A stretch of 6,151 nt of DNA, taken from NCBI GenBank assembly GCA_016194625.1, contig JACQBB010000363.1:1-6151 (forward strand), in the 5' to 3' direction. Source of the DNA: Elusimicrobiota bacterium. GTDB taxonomy: Bacteria; Elusimicrobiota; Elusimicrobia; UBA1565; UBA9628. Under the pieces are notes generated by a model. It ran no database searches and was not told the DNA's origin. It saw only the letters and a program-made list of their open reading frames with translations. Each line of letters opens with the position of its first letter. Position 1 is the stretch's first letter. Shown here piece by piece: positions 1 through 5,694 of this stretch. The position numbers and the translations under genes were made by a program.

Positions 1-660
1 AACGCCGACGGCGCCGAGTACGACGTCGCCGGCGACAAGTACCACATGCAGCGCAAGAACATGCGCGACAACGGCGACGGGTCCTTCGGCGTGGACCTGA
101 ACCGCAACTACGGCTGGCACTGGGGCGAGGGCGGCGCGTCGGCCGACACCGGCGACGACACCTACCGCGGACCCGCCGAGTTCTCCGAGCCGGAGACGAA
201 GGCGGTGAAGGCGTTCCTCGAAGGGCGCCCGAACGTCAAGGTCCTGCTCAGCTACCACACGTTCTCGGAGCTCGTGCTGTACCCGTGGGGCCACTCCGAC
301 GCGCCGATCGAGGACGCGGCCGCGCTGAAGGCCTACCAGACGATGGCCGACGAGATGGGGCGGATGACCGGCTACACGCCGGAGCAGTCGAGCGCGCTCT
401 ACATCGCCTCGGGCGACCTGACCGACTGGTCGTGGGGCGCGCTCGGCATCTACTCGTTCACCTTCGAGATGATGCCCAAGTCCATGTGGGAGGGCGGCTT
501 CTACCCGGGCGCCGCCGCCATCGCGACCTCGGTCCAGCTCAACTGGCGGCCGATGCTGTACCTGCTCGACGTCGCCGACGACCCCAAGCGCGTCGCTCGG
601 AACCCCGCTCTCGCCGCCTACCATACGCCGGAACGGAGACCCTCGGAGGCCCTGCGATGA
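1..660 (+). CDS. M14 zinc carboxypeptidase, carboxypeptidase T-like (N-terminus outside window)
   Basis: The frame is open from base 1 to the TGA at 658-660, giving 219 visible residues, so this is the C-terminal two thirds of a metallocarboxypeptidase that removes C-terminal amino acids from peptides. Visible M14 landmarks, numbered from the first visible residue with bovine CPA equivalents: R18 in QRKN (Arg127), N34-R35 in GVDLNRN (Asn144-Arg145), the SEPE stretch at 62-65, H86 in SYHTF (third zinc ligand, His196), Y134 (Tyr248), and E156 in FTFEMMPKS (catalytic Glu270). The spacings 35-86 and 134-156 match CPA exactly. The FTFEM-P-GFYP ending and SGDLTDW, with Asp and Thr in the specificity pocket, resemble the bacterial carboxypeptidase T group. 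The HxxE zinc motif and any signal peptide lie upstream, so export is inferred. One oddity is Phe88 where CPA has Tyr198. The stop overlaps the next gene's start. Confidence 0.93.
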   Translation, partial: NADGAEYDVAGDKYHMQRKNMRDNGDGSFGVDLNRNYGWHWGEGGASADTGDDTYRGPAEFSEPETKAVKAFLEGRPNVKVLLSYHTFSELVLYPWGHSDAPIEDAAALKAYQTMADEMGRMTGYTPEQSSALYIASGDLTDWSWGALGIYSFTFEMMPKSMWEGGFYPGAAAIATSVQLNWRPMLYLLDVADDPKRVARNPALAAYHTPERRPSEALR

Positions 661-1478
661 ACCGCCTGCTCGCCCTCGCCGTCCTGCTCGTCCCCGCCGC
701 CGCGTCGTCGCAGGGCGTTCCGGCGGAAGCGCGCCGCGGCGCCGCCGCCGACGCCTTCGCCGGAGCGCCCGCGGCCCTGCGCGCGGCGCTCGAGCCCGCC
801 TCGCCGGAGCCGGTGCTCCAGCCCGCGCTGAAGCCGGTCCCGCTGCCGCCCGCCCGCGTCTCCGCCGCGCCGCTGGCGGCGGTGGACCTGGCCGCGGTCC
901 TCGACCGCAACCTCCACGTCACCAACTACCGCTTCGGCGCGCGCGCCCTCGACCTGGGCGTGGCCACCGACGCCGGCTTCAAGAGCTTCTTCCTGTCGTT
1001 CAGCGACCCCGCGGGGACGACGCTGGCCCCGCTCGGCGACCTCAACCGTCTGCGCGGCGACGGCGTGGACGCGCGCATCGACGCGTCCACCGTCTACAAC
1101 TTCCGCGTCTCCATCAGCATCTTCAGCCCGGTGCGCGGCTCCACGCTGCACATGAACCCGGCGCGGGGGACCGCGGGACCCGCGCACGACCTCAAGACCG
1201 GCGCGCTGCTCGACGCGGCGCGCGCGCGCGCGACGGTCCTGAACGCCCGCGGAGGCGAATATTGGATGTTCTACGGCCGCGACGCGCTGCCCTCCGGCGG
1301 CTTCGCGCCGACGCGCTCCTTCTTGTTCGTCCACATGGACGGCCTGTCCTCCAAGGCCTGGCCGCTGGCCGAGGCCGCGCTCGCGCCCGGCGTCCCCGCG
1401 CTGGTGGACCTGGGCGGGACCAGGCTGGCCCTGCTCAAGCGCGCCGACGGCACGCTGATGGTCTCCGCCGCGGACTGA
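657..1478 (+). CDS. Secreted protein of unknown function, coupled to the M14 carboxypeptidase
   Basis: This 273-residue protein belongs to no family I recognise. The start ATG at 657 overlaps the preceding stop as ATGA and follows a strong GGAGG at 645-649 with a 7-nt spacer, so translational coupling to the carboxypeptidase is likely. Residues 1-20 form a signal peptide (Asn-Arg, a Leu/Ala/Val core, then AAASSQG), with no Cys at the cleavage site, so it is not a lipoprotein. Residues about 21-75 are a low-complexity Ala/Pro/Arg linker. A folded-looking domain runs from about 76 to 273, with alternating hydrophobic stretches such as FKSFFLSFSD (108-117), VYNFRVSISIFSP (146-158), EYWMFYGRD (201-209) and SFLFVHMDG (221-229). 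These suggest a beta-rich periplasmic or extracellular domain. There is no Cys in the protein and no obvious catalytic motif. The in-frame extension upstream to 285 is a shadow of the carboxypeptidase gene. The coding call is good; the function is open. Confidence 0.85.
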   Translation: MNRLLALAVLLVPAAASSQGVPAEARRGAAADAFAGAPAALRAALEPASPEPVLQPALKPVPLPPARVSAAPLAAVDLAAVLDRNLHVTNYRFGARALDLGVATDAGFKSFFLSFSDPAGTTLAPLGDLNRLRGDGVDARIDASTVYNFRVSISIFSPVRGSTLHMNPARGTAGPAHDLKTGALLDAARARATVLNARGGEYWMFYGRDALPSGGFAPTRSFLFVHMDGLSSKAWPLAEAALAPGVPALVDLGGTRLALLKRADGTLMVSAAD

Positions 1479-1493
1479 CCGCCGCCGCCGTTT

Positions 1494-1501
1494 GGTAGGA
1501 T
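1494..1501 (+). promoter_or_regulatory. Candidate extended -10 promoter for the M3 oligopeptidase, possibly leaderless
   Basis: TGG followed by TAGGAT (hexamer 1496-1501) reads as an extended -10 element (TGn-TAnnaT). If base 1501 is -7, then +1 falls on the A of the ATG at 1508, which would give a leaderless mRNA. The same bases contain AGGA (1497-1500), 7 nt from the ATG, which could instead be a weak Shine-Dalgarno. The upstream CTGACC (1475-1480) is only a weak -35 with a short 15-nt spacer. Sequence alone cannot separate the two readings. Confidence 0.35.
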
Positions 1502-1507
1502 GGGCGC

Positions 1508-3532
1508 ATGAGAAACGCGCTCGTCCTCCTCCTGCTGTCGTCCGCCGTCCGCGCCGCCGTCTTCACGCCGTACGAGCCGCTGCGCTTCGACCCGGCGCCG
1601 GCCGAGCTCCTGCAGGACTGCGGGAACGCCAAGAAGCGCGCCGAGACCGCGCTCGCGCAGATCGCGAGCCTGTCCGCCCCGTCGCGGACCTTCGACAACA
1701 CGCCGTGGGCGCTCGACCGCGCGATGTACGACCTGTCGGACCACACCGCGGCGGACGTGTTCCTGCAGCAGGTCTCGCTGTCCTCGGCGGTGCGCGACGC
1801 GAGCAACCAGTGCGACGTGATGCTCGCCCAGTTCGGCGTCGAGGTATACAGCCGCGAGGACCTCTACAAGGCGCTGAAGGAGTACGCCGCCAAGGACGAG
1901 ACGCTGCGCGGCGAGGACGCCCGACTCCTCGAGAAGACGCTGCTCGACTTCAAGCGCTCGGGCCTGGAGCTGACGCCCGAGAAGCGCGCCGCGCTGCGCG
2001 AGATCCGCAAGAAGATCGCCGGGCTCGAGTCCGCCTTCGGCCGCGCGATCAACGAGTCGAAGGAGTACGCGCTGATGACGCGCGCCCAGCTGGAGGGCGC
2101 GCCCGAGGACCTGATCGCCCGCCTGCCGCGCGTCGGCGACAAGTACCAGGTCGGCGTGGATTACCCGACCTATCTCCCGTTCATGGAGAACGCGCGCGAC
2201 CCCGAGGCGCGCCGCCTCCTCCTCTCGAAGTTCGACGAGCGCGCCGCGACGGTCAACGTCGCCCGCCTGTCCGAGGCGCTGGCGCTGCGCCGCGAGGCCG
2301 CCCGCCTGCTCGGCTATCCCTCGCACGCGGCTTACGTCGAGGAGTTGTACATGGCCAAGGACCCGAAGACGGTCGAGGCCTTCCTGTCGCGCATGCGCGG
2401 CCGCCTGGACCCGCTCGGCCGCGAGGACCTGGCCGTGCTCGCGGCGCTCAAGCGCGCGATGGAAGGCCGCGCGTCCGACGGCGCCGTGCACGTCTGGGAC
2501 TGGCGCTACTACGACAACCTCCTGCGCAAGACCAAGTACGAGGTCGACTCCGAGAAGGTCCGCGAGTATTTCCCCACCGACCTGGTCGTCGAGCAGATGC
2601 TCTCCGTCTACCAGACGCTGCTCGGGCTCAAGTTCCGCGAGGTCGACAAGCCCTTGACCTGGCATCCCGACGCGAAGCTGTACGCGGTGGCCGACGCCGC
2701 CGGCGGAGACACGATCGGCTACTTCTACATGGACCTGTTCCCGCGCGACGGCAAGTACAAGCACGCCGCCGCCTTCAACATCGTCGTCGGCCGCCGCCTG
2801 GCCGACGGCACGCGCCAGCCCCCGGTCTCGGCGATCGTCGCCAACCTCGACAAGCCGACGGCCGACCGCCCGTCGCTGCTCAATCACGACGAGGTCGAGA
2901 CGCTGTTCCACGAGTTCGGCCACATCATGCACCAGACGCTGACCAAGGCCAAGTACGGCCGCTTCGCGGGCTCCAACACGGCGCGCGACTTCGTCGAGGC
3001 GCCGTCGCAGATGCTCCAGAACTGGGTCTGGGACCCGGTCGTCCTCCAGTCGCTGTCCGGCCACTACAAGGACCGCTCGAAGAAGCTGCCGAAGGACCTG
3101 CTCGACAAGATGATCGCCGCCAAGAACGCGGACGTCGGCCTGATCACCCTGCGCCAGCTGCTGTTCGGGCACGTGGACATGGCCTACCACGGCCGCCGCC
3201 CGCCGTCCGACACGACGAAGACCTACCGGCGCCTGGCCGCCGACGTCTTCGTCCCGATCCTCGACGGCACGCACCCGCAGGCGAGCTTCGGCCACCTGAT
3301 GGGCGGCTACGACGCCGGCTACTACGGCTACCTGTGGTCGAAGGTGTACGCGCAGGACATGTTCAGCGTGTTCCAGAAGCAGGGCGTGATGGACCCCGCG
3401 CTCGGCCGCCGCTACCGCCAGGAGATCCTGGAGCGCGGCTCGACGCGCGACGAGATGGAGTCGCTGAAGGCCTTCCTGGGACGCGCGCCCAGCGAGGACG
3501 CGTTCTTCGAGAGCATCGGCCTGAAGCGCTGA
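1508..3532 (+). CDS. Exported M3A-family zinc oligopeptidase (thimet oligopeptidase/oligopeptidase A-like)
   Basis: This 674-residue protein is complete and about the usual length for the family, which cleaves short peptides internally in a deep channel. The zinc site is HEFGH at 468-472 plus E497 in DFVEAPSQ. The 29-residue distance from the first His to that Glu equals rat thimet oligopeptidase. The substrate-binding segment HLMGGYDAGYYGYLW starts at H596, placing Tyr601, Tyr605 and Tyr608 at the positions of rat Tyr605, Tyr609 and Tyr612. The FYMDLFPRDGKYKHAA stretch just before the active site is also typical. Residues 1-16 (MRN, a Leu-rich core, SSAVRA) look like a signal peptide cut near A16, with no lipobox Cys. 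Characterised homologues are mostly cytosolic or organellar, so a periplasmic or secreted form is notable. The start is set by the signal peptide and by the AGGA/TAGGAT element just upstream. It lies 29 bp after the preceding stop and would complement the carboxypeptidase in peptide degradation. Confidence 0.96.
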   Translation: MRNALVLLLLSSAVRAAVFTPYEPLRFDPAPAELLQDCGNAKKRAETALAQIASLSAPSRTFDNTPWALDRAMYDLSDHTAADVFLQQVSLSSAVRDASNQCDVMLAQFGVEVYSREDLYKALKEYAAKDETLRGEDARLLEKTLLDFKRSGLELTPEKRAALREIRKKIAGLESAFGRAINESKEYALMTRAQLEGAPEDLIARLPRVGDKYQVGVDYPTYLPFMENARDPEARRLLLSKFDERAATVNVARLSEALALRREAARLLGYPSHAAYVEELYMAKDPKTVEAFLSRMRGRLDPLGREDLAVLAALKRAMEGRASDGAVHVWDWRYYDNLLRKTKYEVDSEKVREYFPTDLVVEQMLSVYQTLLGLKFREVDKPLTWHPDAKLYAVADAAGGDTIGYFYMDLFPRDGKYKHAAAFNIVVGRRLADGTRQPPVSAIVANLDKPTADRPSLLNHDEVETLFHEFGHIMHQTLTKAKYGRFAGSNTARDFVEAPSQMLQNWVWDPVVLQSLSGHYKDRSKKLPKDLLDKMIAAKNADVGLITLRQLLFGHVDMAYHGRRPPSDTTKTYRRLAADVFVPILDGTHPQASFGHLMGGYDAGYYGYLWSKVYAQDMFSVFQKQGVMDPALGRRYRQEILERGSTRDEMESLKAFLGRAPSEDAFFESIGLKR

Positions 3533-3541
3533 GCGCCGCGG

Positions 3542-4381
3542 CTACGGCCGCCCGTCGGTGAACATCGAGCGGCCCGCGGGGTCGGTCTCGCGCACGCCGC
3601 GCCTCCACAGCACCGCGGCGACGACGACGGCCGAGAACAGCGAGGTCCACTGCGACGGCGACAGCAGCGGGGACAGGAACACGCCGCGGTCGTCGCCGCG
3701 GAAGCACTCGCCGGCGAAGCGCAGGAACGAGTAGTAGAGCAGGTAGCCGAAGAACGCCGTGCCGTAGCGGTACTTCCCCGCGCGCGTGGCCGGCAGCACC
3801 CAGCCGATGAGGACGGCGGCGGCGACGGCCTCGCCGAAGGCCTCGTAGAGCTGGGTCGGGTGCAGGGGCAGTCCTTTCATCGAGTCCATCACGCTGGACG
3901 CCGCGTCGGTGAACATGACGCCCCACGGCATCGTCGTCGGGCGGCCGTGGCAGCAGCCCTCGGCGAAGCAGCCCAGACGGCCCAGCACGTGGCCGATCGC
4001 GAGCGCGGCCATGCAGTAGTCGGCGACCGGCAGGTAGGCGCGCGGACGGTAATGACGGTTGTGCCACCACTGGTAGAGAGAACCCGCCCCGATGCCGCAC
4101 AGAAGTCCGGACCAGAACACCCAGCCCGTGTTCCACTCGCGCAGCATCGCCCAGGGGTCGGCGGCGAAGTCGCGCCATTCCACGATGAAGAACCCCAGTT
4201 TGCCGCCGAGCAGCGCGCCGGCCAGCACGGTGCCGACCATCCCCCACAGCTCCGCGGGCGCGGCGCCGTGGTGGCGCAGCTGCGTCCTCAGCCACAGCAC
4301 GCCGGCGACGTAGCCGAGCCAGACGAGCAGCGAGTAGGTGGCGAAAGGCCGGCCCGCGTGCCAGAACAGGATCGGATGCAT
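3542..4381 (-). CDS. lgt: Prolipoprotein diacylglyceryl transferase
   Basis: Lgt moves diacylglycerol from phosphatidylglycerol to the lipobox Cys of prolipoproteins at the cytoplasmic membrane. The 279-residue protein has the expected polytopic pattern (about seven hydrophobic segments), the typical opening MHPILF with Tyr16, and GRLGCF (134-139) holding R135 at the position of E. coli Arg143. HPTQLYE (174-180) and R221-FAG-E225, at the spacing of E. coli Arg239 and Glu243, also match. Compared with E. coli, His103 aligns with W90, Asn146 with C138 and Glu151 with C143. The GCF...GCC-G version of the signature occurs in many proteins annotated as Lgt, so I take it as a subfamily trait. The start lies 6 bp after the methyltransferase stop. 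AGGGA (4385-4389) overlaps that stop with a short 3-nt spacer, suggesting reinitiation in an operon. The stop is 9 bp from the convergent oligopeptidase stop, with no T-rich terminator between. Confidence 0.93.
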   Translation of the reverse strand: MHPILFWHAGRPFATYSLLVWLGYVAGVLWLRTQLRHHGAAPAELWGMVGTVLAGALLGGKLGFFIVEWRDFAADPWAMLREWNTGWVFWSGLLCGIGAGSLYQWWHNRHYRPRAYLPVADYCMAALAIGHVLGRLGCFAEGCCHGRPTTMPWGVMFTDAASSVMDSMKGLPLHPTQLYEAFGEAVAAAVLIGWVLPATRAGKYRYGTAFFGYLLYYSFLRFAGECFRGDDRGVFLSPLLSPSQWTSLFSAVVVAAVLWRRGVRETDPAGRSMFTDGRP

Positions 4382-4387
4382 CGGTCC

Positions 4388-5557
4388 CTAGGGCTTCTCG
4401 CAGACGATCTGCTTCAGGACCGAGTTCGGGCCGTCGACCACCGACGCGTAGGTCAGGTACAGGTGCCAGGCGCGCTCGATGGTCGGCGTGATCATGTGGC
4501 GCGTGCTCGGCAGGTTCTCCACGTAGCGCTTGTACCAGTGGCGCAAGGTCTTCGCGTAATGGCCGTAGCGGAAGTGGATCTTCTTAACACGGAAGCCCAG
4601 CTTCTCGATCATCTTGAGATGCACGTGGACCGGGAACTGGAAGTGGTCGGGGAACACGTACTTCTGGCTGAAGGTGCCCGAGATCGTCGTGTAGTTGGTC
4701 AGCCCCGCGGAGTTCGCCGGCGGGATGATCGCGTGGAACCAGACCTTGCCGCCCGGCTTCATCATCCCGTACACGTGGCGGTAGTACTGCTCGACCTCGG
4801 AACGGTCGAGGTGGGAGATCATCCCGCAGGTGTAGACCTTGTCGAACTGCCGCTCGGCGGGGATCTGCATGTAATGGAGGAGCTTGAGGTTCTTCGAGTA
4901 GCCTTCGTCGATCTGGTTCTGGGACAGGGTGATGCCCATCGCGTTCTTGCAGCCGTACTTCGTCTCGGCCAGGTGCACCGCGTAGCCGTAGCCGCAGCCG
5001 ATGTCCAGGAACTTGTCGTCGGGCTGGATCTGCAGCTCGTCGAGCGCCATCGCGAACTTGTCGTGCTGGGCGTCCTCGAGCGTCTGGTCGCTCAGGTCGC
5101 CGATCTTCAGCGGATCCTCCCACATCGCGCACGAATAGGCCTTCGTGCGCTTGTCCAGGTAGGAGAGGATGAACTCGTTGGGCAGGTCGTAGTGCGACGA
5201 GACCGCGCGCAGCTTCCGGCGCACCGAGGACGGGAACAGCGCGGTCCACAGGTAGCGCAGCTGGTACTTCCACTTGATGCGCCACAGCTCGTCCTGGCGC
5301 ACGAAGTTGCGCGCGCCGACGAAGGAGTACATGTCGCCGTTGAGGTCGGCGTCGCCGACCGCGTAGTGGTCGAGGAACGACGACAGGTCGTGGTCGGCGA
5401 GCGACCTCACCGCGGCCTCGGTCTTGCACGCCATCTCGACCTTCTCGGGGCCGGAGCCGACGCTCCGGCTCTGTCCTTTATAGGAGATGCGGATGGTGTA
5501 GGGCAGCGTCGGGAACATCCAGTTCATCGCGGCGCCGGCGCGGTCGATCACGGCCAT
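4388..5557 (-). CDS. Cyclopropane-fatty-acyl-phospholipid synthase-family SAM methyltransferase
   Basis: This 389-residue protein is close in length to E. coli Cfa, which uses S-adenosylmethionine to methylenate unsaturated acyl chains of membrane phospholipids. Residues 1 to about 115 resemble the N-terminal domain of CFA synthases. HYDLPNEF (122-129) is the family's HYD-N-F motif, YSC with C143 matches E. coli Cys139, and FLDIGCGYG (183-191) is the SAM-binding loop. H275 and I277 match His266 and Ile268, and Y334 before TLRHW matches Tyr317. The conserved Glu239 of GMFEH is replaced: the segment reads GMISH with Ser248. The product may therefore be a cyclopropane, a methyl-branched chain or something else; the family call is firm and the reaction less so. 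The start at 5557 is preferred over one 16 codons upstream because GGAGG (5564-5568) sits 6 nt before it and the upstream extension has no family similarity. It is the first gene of a likely operon with lgt. Confidence 0.92.
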   Translation of the reverse strand: MAVIDRAGAAMNWMFPTLPYTIRISYKGQSRSVGSGPEKVEMACKTEAAVRSLADHDLSSFLDHYAVGDADLNGDMYSFVGARNFVRQDELWRIKWKYQLRYLWTALFPSSVRRKLRAVSSHYDLPNEFILSYLDKRTKAYSCAMWEDPLKIGDLSDQTLEDAQHDKFAMALDELQIQPDDKFLDIGCGYGYAVHLAETKYGCKNAMGITLSQNQIDEGYSKNLKLLHYMQIPAERQFDKVYTCGMISHLDRSEVEQYYRHVYGMMKPGGKVWFHAIIPPANSAGLTNYTTISGTFSQKYVFPDHFQFPVHVHLKMIEKLGFRVKKIHFRYGHYAKTLRHWYKRYVENLPSTRHMITPTIERAWHLYLTYASVVDGPNSVLKQIVCEKP

Positions 5558-5560
5558 GGG

Positions 5561-5568
5561 TCTCCTCC
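5561..5568 (-). promoter_or_regulatory. Ribosome binding site deciding the methyltransferase start
   Basis: On the minus strand this reads GGAGGAGA, an almost ideal Shine-Dalgarno. GGAGG is 6 nt from the ATG at 5557-5555. It rules in this start over the upstream in-frame ATG at 5605-5603. Confidence 0.8.
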
Positions 5569-5576
5569 GAGCCCCA

Positions 5577-5605
5577 AGGGTAGCGCCCCGCGCGCCCCGC
5601 GTCAA
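5577..5605 (-). promoter_or_regulatory. Weak candidate promoter for the methyltransferase-lgt operon
   Basis: On the minus strand TTGACG (5605-5600) is followed after exactly 17 bp by TACCCT (5582-5577). The -35 matches 5 of 6 consensus bases, the -10 only 3 of 6. Transcription would start near 5570, leaving a leader of about 13 nt that just includes the ribosome binding site. In such GC-rich DNA this could be chance. Confidence 0.25.
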
Positions 5606-5622
5606 GCCCGCCCGAGGGAGGG

Positions 5623-5636
5623 TTGACCGCGGTCAA
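5623..5636. promoter_or_regulatory. Perfect 14-bp palindrome, candidate CRP/FNR-type operator
   Basis: TTGACCGCGGTCAA is a perfect inverted repeat in the divergent region between the methyltransferase and the secreted protein gene. Its layout, TTGAC-N4-GTCAA, has the same half-site length and spacing as the FNR box TTGAT-N4-ATCAA, with one changed base per half-site. Further TTGAC half-sites flank it: minus strand at 5605-5601 and plus strand at 5645-5649. It could control either or both divergent genes. The symmetry is seen directly; the regulator family is inferred. Confidence 0.45.
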
Positions 5637-5682
5637 TCATCCCTTTTGACGCCTGTCCTCGGTAAGAAATGGGACTTCGGGG

Positions 5683-5688
5683 TACACT
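5683..5688 (+). promoter_or_regulatory. Candidate -10 element for the right-hand secreted protein, possibly leaderless
   Basis: TACACT matches 4 of 6 positions of TATAAT, including the key first, second and last. With base 5688 as -7, +1 falls exactly on the A of the ATG at 5695. No convincing Shine-Dalgarno is present (only GGGG at 5679-5682, 12 nt away), which supports leaderless initiation. No good -35 lies at 16-18 bp; TTGACG at 5645-5650 is too far upstream. Confidence 0.35.
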
Positions 5689-5694
5689 GTGGTC

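Noticed and set aside
1218..1232. 15-nt alternating GC run, possible Z-DNA or simple repeat
   Set aside because: It lies within coding sequence for an Ala-Arg-Ala-Arg stretch and is explained by codon bias.
1271..3295. Long open frame on the minus strand opposite the M3 oligopeptidase, 674 codons
   Set aside because: It is an antisense shadow. High GC at third positions removes stops from the complementary frame, and the translation is low-complexity Arg/Val/Leu/Ala with no motif, while the plus strand has an intact enzyme with all active-site residues. The equal length is coincidence.
3538..3551. GCGGC-TACG-GCCGC hairpin between the convergent stops, considered as a terminator
   Set aside because: The stem is only 5 bp, no T-run follows on either strand, and such stems are common in DNA this GC-rich. 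It also overlaps the end of the lgt coding sequence.
1492..3561. Second long plus-strand frame overlapping the M3 oligopeptidase, 689 codons
   Set aside because: It is an out-of-frame shadow rich in Arg, Pro, Gly and Ala, with no recognisable domain.
5558..5605. Upstream extension of the methyltransferase to an ATG at 5605-5603
   Set aside because: The 16 extra residues are basic and low-complexity, there is no ribosome binding site before that ATG, and a strong GGAGG precedes the ATG at 5557.
3860..5626. Long plus-strand open frame of 588 codons opposite lgt and the methyltransferase
   Set aside because: It spans two real genes and their junction on the other strand, and its translation is a repetitive Arg/Val/His/Leu mix. 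It is a GC-bias artefact.
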